Shown: in pieces, positions 41,923-51,887 of the stretch | Layout: the number at the start of each line of letters is the position of its first letter | Numbering within the stretch: the first letter of the stretch is position 1 | Assembly (NCBI GenBank): GCA_963697705.1 | Contig: CAVOPA010000018.1 | Coordinates: 146,897-210,896, forward strand | Direction of reading: 5' to 3' | Source of the DNA: CAVUCH01 sp963697705 | GTDB lineage: Bacteria > Acidobacteriota > Vicinamibacteria > Vicinamibacterales > JAENWD01 | DNA: 64,000 bases | Made by a program: the position numbers and the translations under genes | The notes under the pieces: model-generated | What the model was told of the DNA's origin: nothing | The model's input: only the letters and a program-made list of their open reading frames with translations | The model's database searches: none

Positions 41923-44309
41923 ATGTCCGATCTCCGACTCGCCATCCGCTTGATGCTCCGCAGCCCCGGGCTCTCCCTCGTGCTGCTCGGCACGCTGGCC
42001 CTTGGCATCGGTGTGAACACCGCCGTGTTCAGCGTGGTCCAGGCGGCGTTGCTGCGGCCGCTGCCGTATGCGGATCCCGATCGCCTGGTCACCGTGTGGC
42101 AGGACCTCCGGGCGCAGGGCGGGCCGCCCGACGAGTGGGCCACGCCCGGCAACCTGTCCGATTGGCGCGCGGAGACCCGCGTGTTCGAACGCGTGGCTGC
42201 CGCCCTGAACTGGACGACCAGCCTGACGGGCTCCGGCGAGCCGGTCGGTCTGAGCGGGGCGCACGTGACGGCCGACTACTTCGCCACGCTCGGGGTGCCG
42301 CCGGCGCTGGGGCGCGACTTCTCACCGGACGACGATCGGCCCGGCGCAGCACGCGTCGTCATTCTCTCCAACATCGTCTGGCGGGAGCGCTTTGCGGCGG
42401 ACCCCGCCATCGTCGGGCGCGTCATCGTGCTCGGCGACGAGCCGCACACCGTCATCGGCGTGATGCCGGCCGGGTTCGTTCCAGCGATCATCGGGTCTGC
42501 GCAGTTGTGGCGGCCTATCCGGCTGAACATGGTGTCGCCGTCGCGCGGCGCCGTCGTGCTGCGCGTGGTGGCGCGACTGCGACACGGTGTCTCGCGCGAG
42601 CAGGCGCAGGCACGCATGAACGTGCTCGCGCGCGCGCTCGAAGGTGCGCTACCCCGACTCGAACACAAAGGCCGGCATCGCGATCGTCGGGCTGCAGGAG
42701 CGGCAGACGGCCCGCATCCGGCTCGTGTTGCTGGTGCTGTTCGGAGCGGTCGGCTGCGTGCTGCTCATCGCGTGCGCGAATGTCGCCAACCTGCTGCTGG
42801 CGCGCGCCGCCGGCCGCAGGCGCGAGATGGCAGTGCGCGCCGCTATCGGTGCAAGCCGCGCGCGCATCGTGCGTCAGTTGCTGATCGAGAGCGGACTCGT
42901 GGCGGCGCTCGGGCGGTGTGCTCGGATTGCTGGTGGCGCAGTGGACCCTCGCCACCTTGCTCGCCTTCGTACCGCAGCGCGACCTGCTGCCGGCCGAGGT
43001 GCCGATCGACCGGATGTCTCTCCTGTTCACCCTCGGCGTCTCGTGCGTGGCGGCGTTGATCTGCGGTCTGGTACCGGCCGTCGAGGGGGGACGTGCGAAT
43101 CAGGCCGCCGCCCTGCGCGACGGTGCACGCGGTACGAGCGGACGGGCCGCGTTTGCCCGCCGTGCGCTCGTCGTGGCGCAACTGGCCTCGGCGCTCGTGC
43201 TGCTGGTGGCAGCCGGCCTTCTCGGCCGAAGCTTTTTGCGCCTGGTGTCGGTCGATCTCGGGTTCCAGCCGCGCGGGCTGCTCACAACCGAGATCACGCT
43301 GCCAGCGGTCCGCTACGCTGAGCCCTCCCGCATCATCTCCTTCTACGACCGTTTGCACGACGCACTCAGGCGCATGCCAGGGGTCCGTGCGGCGGCGCTG
43401 ACATCGATTCTGCCGTTTACCGGAGACAACGACACCAGCTTCGAAATCGAGGGCCGTCCGACCAAGCACCGCGAGGGCGAGCAGCCGGTGGCCTGGTACC
43501 GCGCCGTGAGCGCCGACTATTTCTCCACGCTGCGGCTGCGCTTCGTGGCGGGACGCGACTTCATGGCGCACGAGCCCGTGCCGGCCGTGATCGTCAACGA
43601 GACCATGGCACGCCGGTACTGGCCGGCGGAATCGCCGGTCGGGCGCCGTCTGCGCGTGCTCGAAAACCGGTGGTTCGTCGTCGTCGGGATCGTGCAGGAC
43701 ATCCGGCATCGCGGACCGTCGGCTTCCCCGATTGTGGAGATGTTCATCCCGTACGATCAGCTGCCGGAACGGCAGATGGGGATCGTCCTGCGCGCCGACG
43801 GCGATGCGGCGCCTTTGGGCCGTGCCGTTGCGCGCACCGTCCAGGGACTCGATCCCGCGTTGCCCGTTCGCGCCCTCGAGCCTCTCGACGCGCTCGTGGC
43901 CGATGCCGTGGCGCAACCCCGGTTCGTCACCACGCTGCTCGGCGTCTTCGCGACGCTGGCCCTCGTGCTCGCTGCACTTGGCTTATACGGGTTGGTGGCG
44001 TGGTCGGTGGCGCAGCGCACCACGGAGTTCGGATTGCGTATGGCACTGGGCGCTTTCGGCGCCGACGTGCTCCGGCTGGTGCTGCGCGAGGCGTTCGGCC
44101 TGGCCCTCGCCGGCGTGGCTCTGGGCATCGCAGGTGCGCTCGCGGTGACGCGCCTGATGGGTGCGCTTCTGTTCGGCGTGTCGCCGGCCGACCCCCTTGT
44201 GTTCACCGCAACCGTCGCAGGCCTGGGCCTCATCGTGCTGGCCGCAGGCTATGTCCCCGCCCGGCGGGCCACGCGGGTGGATCCGATGGTGGCGTTACGC
44301 CACGAGTAG
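41923..44309 (+). pseudogene. MacB/FtsX-type duplicated permease (ADOP-like), two frameshifts
   Basis: The three frames together encode about 795 residues of a duplicated orphan permease: MacB-PCD and FtsX modules repeated twice. Part 1 (from 41923) has LRLAIRLMLRSPGLSLVLLG and DYFATLGVPPALGRDFS. One extra C in the CCCC at about 42652-42655 shifts to part 2 (GIAIVGLQERQTARIR, then CVLLIACANVANLLLAR). One extra G at about 42913-42915 shifts to part 3 (LGLLVAQWTLATLLAFVP ... RATRVDPMVALRHE). Each part reads cleanly when one base is removed. No ATPase is adjacent, as is normal for this family. Whether this is real inactivation or an assembly error is open. Confidence 0.85.
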
Positions 44310-44424
44310 CAGGTGTCGCGACATCAGTCCTCATTTTGTCAGTTCTCGATCTGCAGCGTTCGATTGCGCTAACGCGCGACTTCGTCGACCGAGAACTGAC
44401 AACTAAACCCGCGATTCACTTGTG

Positions 44425-44497
44425 TAGTCATGTGGGGCAGGCCTTCAGGCCTGCTTGCGAGCGCGATTTGCAGGGCTGAAGCCCGCCCCACGTGACT
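44425..44497. repeat. Composite two-hairpin element, copy 2 (inverted)
   Basis: The reverse complement of this stretch matches 35939-36012 in about nine of ten positions, including the spacer and the CATGACTAC flank. A further single palindrome (GGCCTCAAGGCC with GGCACTAC) is at 44549-44573. Confidence 0.85.
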
Positions 44498-44597
44498 GAT
44501 GGGTGACAACACAAGTGAGCACCGGATTAAGTTTACAACTGAGAACACGGCAGGCCTCAAGGCCGGCACTACGCTGCGCGGTCACGTTGTCGCCGCG

Positions 44598-45491
44598 TCA
44601 GATCTTCCCGACCGTGATCCCTCCATCCCCGGTTCGGATGGTGAGGCGACTGCCGCCGGATCCGAGCCGGCCCTTGACCTCCCGGCCCTCGGCCTCGCGA
44701 GTGGCGCCGGTCATCTCGAAACCGTTGACCGTCACCCGGCCGTCGTTGCTGCGGGCGTCCAGCTCCGCGGCGAACGATGCGGGCAGGCTCAGGGTGACCG
44801 ATCCATCGCCGGTTTCGATGTCCCAATCCGTCGGCGCCGCACTGCCCTCACCCGCGCGCACCACGACGGCGCCATCGCCCGTCCGGGCGGTGACCCGCTG
44901 GAGTACGCCGTCAACGGTGACGCTGCCGTCACCGGTGCTCAGCTCCGCGCGTCCGCGCACGCCCTCGAGCGACACCGCGCCGTCGCCCGTGCGCACGAAC
45001 AGGTCGCCGTTCGATCGGCGCAGGGTGACTGCCCCGTCTCCGGTGTTCACGTCGAGCTTGCCCGCCACGTCTTCCACCGTAACCGCGCCGTCCCCGCTTC
45101 GAGCGCTGACATCGGCGTCGCGCGGCACCGAGACGATCAGCGCCGCCGATCGGCCGACGTGCACGCCGATCGCGATGGTTGTCGCGTGCGCCGGCTTCAG
45201 CACCTCGACGGTGATCTTGTTGCCTTGCTGATCCGACTTGACCTCGATTGTCTTCAGCGACTCCTCGTCGCCGGCCTGTCGCTCGATGGTGACGAGCACC
45301 TCGGGCTTGTCCCACGACCGTACCTGGATCGCGCCGTCGAACGTCTTCAGGACGATTTCAGGCTTTCCGGTGACCGGAAACCGGCGCTCCTCGCGCTTGA
45401 CGAGCCGCTCAGCGTTCAGGTTTACGGAACAGCCCGACAGGGTCAGTGCGGTGAGCAGACACGCGCCCAGACGAATCCCACGTTGTGACAT
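44598..45491 (-). CDS. DUF4097 beta-repeat lipoprotein
   Basis: A 297-residue lipoprotein with signal and lipobox LTLSGC (residues 14-19). The mature protein starts RFPVTGKPEIVLKTFDGAIQVRSWD and then repeats a strand unit with the core TGDGAVT about eight times (SGDGAVTVED, TGDGAVTLRR, TGDGAVSLEG, TGDGSVTVDG and so on), forming a right-handed beta-solenoid. DUF4097 proteins are envelope adhesins or stress-related proteins of unknown function. ATG 45491 sets the lipobox in the right place. Confidence 0.85.
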   Translation of the reverse strand: MSQRGIRLGACLLTALTLSGCSVNLNAERLVKREERRFPVTGKPEIVLKTFDGAIQVRSWDKPEVLVTIERQAGDEESLKTIEVKSDQQGNKITVEVLKPAHATTIAIGVHVGRSAALIVSVPRDADVSARSGDGAVTVEDVAGKLDVNTGDGAVTLRRSNGDLFVRTGDGAVSLEGVRGRAELSTGDGSVTVDGVLQRVTARTGDGAVVVRAGEGSAAPTDWDIETGDGSVTLSLPASFAAELDARSNDGRVTVNGFEMTGATREAEGREVKGRLGSGGSRLTIRTGDGGITVGKI

Positions 45492-45764
45492 CACAAATAC
45501 CTCACGACGTGAGGATACGATTTTCGGGGGCGAAAGGGTTCGAACGCGTTTCGCACCCTCAATTACAAGGGCCTCGGTCAGGCCCCAGCCCGGACCCGAG
45601 GGGAGGCGCGTGCGCGGTATGGCGGCCGCATCCGTCAATTCGCCCGCCTGTCTCGGGTAATTGTCCCGTCCACTCGAGGCGTCATTCCCCCGGACACCGG
45701 TCACGCGCCCGATTGGCCAGGCCCCGCCGGCCGCGCACAATTGGGTGCAGAACTGGAGGACGTC

Positions 45765-46178
45765 ATGGCGATCAATCGAGGCGGCGACACGGTCAGGGGC
45801 GGCTACTACTGGAACCTGGAGAAATGGGACGCGACCTTCGTCGAGGGTCCGATCGGCGATCTGCCGGGAGGCCCAAACGACATCTACCGGGGCATCCCGA
45901 CGTTGGTGCTGCTGTTCGCGGCCCCGATCATGGGGGCGGTGTTCGTCATGTTTCTGCCCTTCATCGGCATCGCGCTCATGCTGCAGCACATCACGCGCGC
46001 GGCGATCGAGGCCGCCGCTGACACGATGGAACGCGCGGGGCGCAGCATGACGCATGCGCGGCCTGTTGTGGCGTTTCTGGCAGGGAGGGCCGGCCGGACG
46101 GGCCGCGGTGGCAAGAGCGCGCCTTCGCCGCAACGCGATGCCCTCGGCAACGAGACCGGGGATCGGCGCGAGAACTGA
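45765..46178 (+). CDS. Small membrane protein of unknown function
   Basis: A 137-residue protein with GGAGGA 7 bases before ATG 45765. The N-terminus is soluble (VRGGYYWNLEKWDATFVEG). A long hydrophobic stretch at about residues 47-73 (LVLLFAAPIMGAVFVMFLPF) is likely one or two transmembrane helices. The C-terminal 50 residues are basic and Ala/Arg rich. It resembles no family I can name. It faces away from the DUF4097 gene. Confidence 0.6.
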   Translation: MAINRGGDTVRGGYYWNLEKWDATFVEGPIGDLPGGPNDIYRGIPTLVLLFAAPIMGAVFVMFLPFIGIALMLQHITRAAIEAAADTMERAGRSMTHARPVVAFLAGRAGRTGRGGKSAPSPQRDALGNETGDRREN

Positions 46179-46303
46179 CCCGGGGGTCCGCAGGCGACTG
46201 CCGGTTTGGCCGGTGGTTGCGGACCGGAGTCCAGCGCGGATTCGGTGTAAGGACGCGCCCGCGACGCGGTCCGACCCTCGCGAGCGCCTGCGCCGCCGGA
46301 ACC

Positions 46304-46382
46304 GTGGTGCCCGCCGTCAGGCGGGCATCCTGTAATGCCCACCTTCGGTGGGCATCGTGTAGTGCCCACCTTCAGGTGGGCA
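46304..46382. repeat. Three tandem REP-like palindromes
   Basis: GGTGCCCGCCGTCAGGCGGG, TAATGCCCACCTTCGGTGGG and GTAGTGCCCACCTTCAGGTG, about 26-30 bases apart, are three members of the dispersed palindrome family. They sit in an 877-base gap (46179-47055) in which I see no gene; high-GC open frames there have no family resemblance. Confidence 0.8.
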
Positions 46383-47055
46383 AGCTGATGCTGCGACTTG
46401 TTCTTCTGTCACCGTGCGTTTTGGGAGCGCACGCACGCGTATCGCCTCCCGGCGCTGTCGTATCACAGTTCCCCCGCCCACCCGGAAGTTGCGGTGATCG
46501 GCGCGCGATCGGGCGGGTTCCGACAACCGCCGTTGCCGAACTCGGCTCCTACCGAGCGCCACCGCGCAGAACGCGCGAGCTCATAGCACGGTCAACGCAC
46601 TTTCCTTCAGTAACTTGCCGCCACAGCCCGGGCGGCGTCGCCGATGGGCGTGACCTTGCTCTCGCTTCGCATCGGAGCGTCGGGCGCACAGCGTTGACGG
46701 TGAGCTGGCCGGTTCGAGTGTGCCGGCCGCGGGTTGCATCTACCCATAAGAGAACGCTTTGCCGCGTCTCGCCGGGAAGGCACTACCCGACACCGGCGGT
46801 GCTCGAACGCCGGCTCGCAGCGAACGGGCAAAAACACGCCAGCTAGCGTGTGTTTCGTGCGCGGAACGGCGTTTGAGTGAGAGGTGCAGATCCAATTCAC
46901 GCGGGGTGAGCAACGCGGTCGATTGGTGCGGCGCACCCCCCCGGGATCAGCAGCAACGAAACGCCCCCGCGGTGTGCGTCGCCGAACCGGTGCTGCCATT
47001 GCCGCAATTGTCCACGAGGGCACGTCGCGCGTCGTGTCCGCCATAGAGAAAGGCC

Positions 47056-47592
47056 ATGCACGTGTTCACAACGCTGCTCGTGATCGCCGCGACGTTCGTC
47101 ACCCAGGGAGGACCTGTCCAGGAGGGAGGTAAGGATCTGCTCGTAATCGAGGGGGCGAAGGACCCTGCCCAGATTCCGGAGTGGCTCGCGTGGGAGTTCT
47201 CGTTCACGCTCGTTCAGCAATGGCAGGGGAAAGACAGCGGCTTCACGCACGATCTTCGCGAGGTCTTGGCGGCCAACGAATTCGCCATGCTCGAGCGCGA
47301 AGCAGTTGCGCAGAGGACGCGCCAGGCAAATCGTGACAGCCAGGGGACGAAGCTGTTCGAGAAATACCCCTGGGCCACGACTCCTCCCGACGTCCTCGTC
47401 AAGGTGAATGACGAGGCCTACGGCATCGATCTCGCCTACCGCCGCGAGATCCTCGCAGCACGCGATCGCCTGCTGCAAGCCTTCAGCATCGAGTCGCAGG
47501 CGGCGCTGACGACTTGGGTGGCTGAGAACAAGGCCGCCCTGACGTCGTACGTCCAGAAATCAGATCTCAAGCGGTGGCGGGCGCCCGAATAG
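47056..47592 (+). CDS. Exported hypothetical protein
   Basis: A 178-residue protein with a short signal-like N-terminus (MHVFTTLLVIAATFVTQGG). The rest is alpha-helical, with many charged residues (WLAWEFSFTLVQQWQGKDSG, LLQAFSIESQAALTTWVAENK). I do not recognise it. It ends 30 bases before the next gene in the same direction, so they may be co-expressed. Base composition is less GC-rich in third positions than its neighbours. Confidence 0.6.
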   Translation: MHVFTTLLVIAATFVTQGGPVQEGGKDLLVIEGAKDPAQIPEWLAWEFSFTLVQQWQGKDSGFTHDLREVLAANEFAMLEREAVAQRTRQANRDSQGTKLFEKYPWATTPPDVLVKVNDEAYGIDLAYRREILAARDRLLQAFSIESQAALTTWVAENKAALTSYVQKSDLKRWRAPE

Positions 47593-47622
47593 CGCGGCCG
47601 GCCACCGTGTCAGGAGGAATCC

Positions 47623-48684
47623 GTGGCTTCTACTCTTCCGCTCTCTGTCTCCGCGGTCTTGCTCGCAATCGTCGCCGGCACACCGCCGTCCGCGTGGGCC
47701 CAGATCAACTGCGGCATGCCGACGACGGGCCACACCATGCGGCAGACCCCCAACTATCAGCGCTCAGTGGACGTGACATCCTCCACGAGCAGGCCGATCA
47801 TCTCGTGTCCGCTGGCAGTGCAGACCGAGGCATGGGTGGACGGGCTGTCCACAACGTACGTCAATCAAGCGGGGCCGGATGCTTACTCAGCGGCTGTCTC
47901 GTTCACCCGCGCAGTGCCTTACTTCGGCTCCTGGCACTCCACGGCGAAGCACTGGCTGATTTGGCTGCTCAGTGGCAACTGGCAGAACCTCGGAAACACG
48001 TACGGAAGTGTGCTTGTCGCGTCGGGCAGCTACAGCTGCACCCTCACCGCATCGGATTGTGCCGAGGGCTACCAGTTCAAGCCGTCCGTGTGTGCCTGCG
48101 TCAGCAGCAGTCCCATCCTGTTCGACACGGCGGGCGATGGCTACGGCCTCACCAACGCAGCGGACGGCGTTGTGTTCGACATCGACGCGAACGGCGTCAC
48201 CGCCGAGCAGATCGCGTGGACCGAGGCCGACAGCGATGACGGGTGGCTGGTTCTGGATCGTGATGGAAACGGCCGCATCGACTCGGGCGAGGAGCTCTTC
48301 GGCTCACAGACACCCGCCTACGCCGACTCGGAGCAACCCGTGACCGAAAACGGCTTCGACGCGCTCAAGCTCCTGGAGGGTCCGAGCTACGGTCCCGGCA
48401 AACCCGACCGCCTCATTGACGCACGCGACGCCGTGTTTGCACGGTTACGCCTGTGGTTCGACCGAAATCACAACGGCGTGTCCGAGCTCGAGGAGCTCGT
48501 GACGCTCGCCGATGCCGGCGTGCTCGCCATCAGCACGGATTACAAAGAGAACGCCAGACGCGACCAGTACGGAAACAAGTTTTCGCTCATGGGGAAGGCG
48601 CTGTTCCGCGGACCCCAGGGCCAGGAGATCTGGCGGAACATCTACGACGTCTATCTCACCGTCACCGGACCCGCAAGACGGTGA
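47623..48684 (+). CDS. Exported protein with EF-hand-like calcium-binding segment
   Basis: A 353-residue exported protein starting at GTG 47623 with a signal peptide cut near SAWAQ. The first 130 residues are Ser/Thr/Tyr rich with several Cys and no known fold. From residue 165: ILFDTAGDGYGLT, VVFDIDANG, WLVLDRDGNGRIDSGEELFG and WFDRNHNGVSELEEL, a set of Asp/Asn loops of the EF-hand or dockerin type often found in secreted adhesins. It probably binds calcium. The partner gene at 47056 is also of unknown role. Confidence 0.75.
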   Translation: MASTLPLSVSAVLLAIVAGTPPSAWAQINCGMPTTGHTMRQTPNYQRSVDVTSSTSRPIISCPLAVQTEAWVDGLSTTYVNQAGPDAYSAAVSFTRAVPYFGSWHSTAKHWLIWLLSGNWQNLGNTYGSVLVASGSYSCTLTASDCAEGYQFKPSVCACVSSSPILFDTAGDGYGLTNAADGVVFDIDANGVTAEQIAWTEADSDDGWLVLDRDGNGRIDSGEELFGSQTPAYADSEQPVTENGFDALKLLEGPSYGPGKPDRLIDARDAVFARLRLWFDRNHNGVSELEELVTLADAGVLAISTDYKENARRDQYGNKFSLMGKALFRGPQGQEIWRNIYDVYLTVTGPARR

Positions 48685-49154
48685 CTCGTGACACGCAACG
48701 GCGTTCGCGCGAGCCGCAATCCTGACGCGCGTAGGGTCGCCGCGGATCGAGAGGTCGACGAGAAATCGCGTCGACAGAACAACGAGGGGACCCGACCTGC
48801 GGGCCACGGCCCTGTGCAGGCCGGGTTCTCCTACCGCTTCGAGGCGCGAGCCCGATCATTCGCACTCGCGCCTCGGTTTGCGACCCAAACTTCAGGCAGA
48901 CATCGCTGTCCGTGCCGATACGCGGCGCGACCCTGCCAGTCCCGTTTCAGGGAATGGGGGATCGTGCCGATGGTGCCGTGACGTGAACGGCGCCCCTCCG
49001 CGGTTCGAACGGGGAGATGAGCTCGGCACTGGCGCCTGCATAGCAGGGTGATGAAAAAGGGCGCCCTCGATGAAAACATGCAGAATGGAAAACGTAGCCC
49101 ACCGGCTTTTGACATCTTGCATTTTGCATACAGGCGGCGTTTGTCAGCCGCTTG
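48685..49154. other. Gene-free intergenic region
   Basis: 470 bases without a supportable gene. Degenerate period-7 remnants (ATCTTGC, ATTTTGC, ATACAGG) lie at 49112-49134, in front of the end of the response-regulator gene. No terminator is clear. Confidence 0.5.
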
Positions 49155-49811
49155 TTAGTCCCTGATGACGCCGCGGCGGAGCGCGAACCGGATCAAGTCG
49201 GTGCGGCTATGCATGTCGAGCTTCTGCATCACGTGCTCGCGGTGCGACATCGCGGTCTTCACGCTGATCCCGAGCACGTCCGCGATTTCCTTGTTGGCTT
49301 TTCCTTCGGCAACGAGGCGCAGCACCTGCTTCTCCCGGTCGGTGAGCGATTCGTACGGATCGATGTCGGTTGCACCGGCATCACGTCGCGGTTCACGAAC
49401 CGCATCCCGGGCGACATCCGGGTCGAGCACGAGCCCGCCGCGCGCGACGGCCCGGATGGCTGCGGTCAGCTCGGAGCCAGCGGAGTTCTTGAGCACATAG
49501 CCGGAGACACCTGCCTTGAGAAACCGCGCCACGTACTCACGGTCGGCGTACTGCGTAAGGACGAGGATCTTCGTCCGTGGGCAATCGCGCCGAATCTCGA
49601 GTGTCGCCTCCAGTCCCCCAAGGCCGGGCATGGCGACGTCCATCAACACGATGTCGGGATCGAGCGTGCGGCAGCCCTCGACCGCCTCCTGTCCATCCGC
49701 CGCCTCGCCTACCACCTCCACATCGTCCGACAACCGCAGGAGCGCTCGTACACCCTCCCGCAGGATGGCGTGGTCGTCGGCGATGAGGACGCGGATTTTG
49801 GTCATGAACAC
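49155..49811 (-). CDS. NarL/FixJ-family response regulator
   Basis: A 218-residue regulator. The receiver domain has the acid pair in RVLIADDHAILREGV, the phospho-acceptor Asp at about residue 56 in IVLMDVAMPG, and the Lys in GYVLKNSAG. The LuxR-type HTH is at about residues 150-210 (LTDREKQVLRLVAEGKANKEIADVLGISVKT). ATG 49811 or 49805 could be the start. It lies 159 bases downstream of the histidine kinase and is its likely partner; the cytochromes upstream may be its targets. Confidence 0.93.
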   Translation of the reverse strand: MFMTKIRVLIADDHAILREGVRALLRLSDDVEVVGEAADGQEAVEGCRTLDPDIVLMDVAMPGLGGLEATLEIRRDCPRTKILVLTQYADREYVARFLKAGVSGYVLKNSAGSELTAAIRAVARGGLVLDPDVARDAVREPRRDAGATDIDPYESLTDREKQVLRLVAEGKANKEIADVLGISVKTAMSHREHVMQKLDMHSRTDLIRFALRRGVIRD

Positions 49812-49970
49812 TGGCTGCTGTCGGTTTTTGTTCTCGCGACCGGCACGCTGTCGTGCCGGCGGTCCTGGTTCAGAATCTGCTGCATGGAGCCGTAATGCGG
49901 GAGTGCGTCAGGCGAGGCATCGCGCGCGTCGCCGGCCGCCCTCCTGCATTGCGCGCCATGCCACCTCTCT

Positions 49971-51887
49971 TCACGCTGAAGCGACCGGCATCGGCACCGC
50001 AAACCGCACCCGTGTCCCGTCGCCGGGCGAGGAGTCGATCACTGCGGCGCCCCCGATCAGTTCCATGCGTTCGCGCAGACCTGTCAAGCCGAGGCCCCGC
50101 CCGGACTCAACGGTGCTGGTCACCTCGTCGACGTCGAAGCCGACGCCGTTGTCTTCGATGTCGATCTGCAGGCCGTTGCCGCCGAGGTCGATTTCGATGA
50201 GGGCATTCTCGGCCCCGGAGTGGCGTGCGATGTTGTTGACGGCCTCCTGGACGGATCGGAACAACGCGGTCTCGATTTCCGCAGGGAGGCGCAAGTTGAG
50301 ATCGGCGAAATCGTAACGCACCGTAATACCGCGCGGCTCCAGCTGCCGCTGCGCATACCAGCGGATCGCCGCGAGCAGCCCGAGATCGTCGAGGACCGAG
50401 GGCCGGAGGTCGAAGATTACGCGGTGCACGTCGTCGAGCGTCTGCGTGGCGAGCGCCCGGGCGTCGCCGAGGCGTTCCCGCAGCTCCTGCGGTGAACCGG
50501 AGCCGAGCGCCGTGTCGAGCCGAATGCCGAGAGCGGCGAGTTTCTGGCAGGTTTCGTCGTGCAGCTCGCGTGCGAGCCGTTTGCGTTCCTCTTCCTGCGC
50601 GGTGATCACCTTGCGCAGCAGCTTGCCACGGAACTCGTCCTTCAACTGCAGCTCGCGATGGGCGTCCTGCAGCTCGCGGGTGCGGGCGGCCACACGCGCC
50701 TCGAGCTGCTGATTGGAGCGCGTGATGTCGTCGATCGACGCCGACAGTTGGGCACGCATAGCTTCGAACGCCGCCCCGAGCCGGCCGATCTCGTCGCTCG
50801 GCAGGGCCGGGATGGGCTCGCCGAGGTCGCCCGCCGCAATGCGTTCCGCCGCACGCGTGAGCAGCGCGAGCGGCCTGCGCACGCTCTCGGCGGCGCCCCA
50901 CGTGAACAGGAGACCGAGCACGAGCATGAGCGGTCCCCACTGCAGCAGCCGACGGCGCCCTTCGTACACAGGCGCGAACACCTCGCGGTCGGACTGCCGG
51001 ATTACGACCGCCCACGGGACCAGAGACAGCGGCGCGTAGGCAATCACTTCCCCCTGGCCACCGGCGCTGTCGGGTACGTCCGCTGTGTAGAGCTCGTGCA
51101 TCTGCTGCAGGCGCCTCAGCATGTCACGCTGCTCGCTCGGCCGCCCGGCCCGCAGCGGGATGCTGGAGGCCGCGATGGTCGTGCTGGCGTCGATCAGGTC
51201 GACTGATATCGTCCGGCCCGGCGGACCAACCTCGAGCAGCCGCACCCAGCCGGGATCGTCCGTCGTCCGCACGCCCGCGATGACCGCGACGAATTGGCCG
51301 GAGCCGTCGCGTACGGGGACGAAGAACACGTGCGCGCGCTTGCCCCCGATCTCCCGTGCGGCCGACACGGCGGGCCGACCGAGGCGCGCCGCGGCGGCAG
51401 CCTCCGGCATCGCGGTGATTGTTGCCAACCGGGAGTCGGCGGCGGCGCCATCCACCGCGACGACCGACCCGTCGAGCGCGATGAGCGCTACCAGGTCGAA
51501 TACTCTGGCCCGGAGCCGCACCGCGTGGAGTGTCTCCGCTTCCGGTTGCGGGTTGCCGTCGGCCGGCGCAAACCCCGGCGCGGCGCTGACGCTCGATAGC
51601 GTCTCGATGGCGTCCCGCACAGCGTGCTCCGCCTGATCGGCCGTCGATTGCACGAGCGCTCGCCGGCCGGCAAGCAGTTGCTGCATCAGTCCGTCGAGGC
51701 TCGCCAACGCGATCCAGCCCAGGACCCCAATAGACAGGAGCGCCCCAACCCCGACGAGCACCATCATCCTTGTGCGGATGCCAAGTGCGCCGCCCGGGTG
51801 GGTCGTCGGCGAGGTCGCAGGTCCTGAAACCGAAACCGGGAACCCCTGAACCGACTCTGCGAACCGCGCCCGTCCGCGTTCAGCCAT
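49971..51887 (-). CDS. Sensor histidine kinase, NarX-like (HisKA_3)
   Basis: A 638-residue membrane sensor. TM1 is at about residues 41-63 (MVLVGVGALLSIGVLGWIAL), followed by a large periplasmic double-Cache-like domain (residues 65-300), TM2 near 310-330, HAMP (RRPLALLTRAAERIAAGDLG), a coiled coil, the HisKA_3 box ARELHDETCQKLAALG with phospho-His at about 430, and the ATPase domain (VQEAVNNIARHSG, DNGVGFD, GLGLTGLRERM). Its start overlaps the cytochrome b stop by 8 bases, so the sensor is tied to a redox operon. The signal may be quinone redox state or a small anion. Confidence 0.92.
   Translation of the reverse strand: MAERGRARFAESVQGFPVSVSGPATSPTTHPGGALGIRTRMMVLVGVGALLSIGVLGWIALASLDGLMQQLLAGRRALVQSTADQAEHAVRDAIETLSSVSAAPGFAPADGNPQPEAETLHAVRLRARVFDLVALIALDGSVVAVDGAAADSRLATITAMPEAAAAARLGRPAVSAAREIGGKRAHVFFVPVRDGSGQFVAVIAGVRTTDDPGWVRLLEVGPPGRTISVDLIDASTTIAASSIPLRAGRPSEQRDMLRRLQQMHELYTADVPDSAGGQGEVIAYAPLSLVPWAVVIRQSDREVFAPVYEGRRRLLQWGPLMLVLGLLFTWGAAESVRRPLALLTRAAERIAAGDLGEPIPALPSDEIGRLGAAFEAMRAQLSASIDDITRSNQQLEARVAARTRELQDAHRELQLKDEFRGKLLRKVITAQEEERKRLARELHDETCQKLAALGIRLDTALGSGSPQELRERLGDARALATQTLDDVHRVIFDLRPSVLDDLGLLAAIRWYAQRQLEPRGITVRYDFADLNLRLPAEIETALFRSVQEAVNNIARHSGAENALIEIDLGGNGLQIDIEDNGVGFDVDEVTSTVESGRGLGLTGLRERMELIGGAAVIDSSPGDGTRVRFAVPMPVASA

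Noticed and set aside
46217..46846. A 209-codon open frame in the gap after 46178
   Set aside because: It runs through three palindromic repeats, is Arg/Pro/Cys-rich without a motif, and has no ribosome site.
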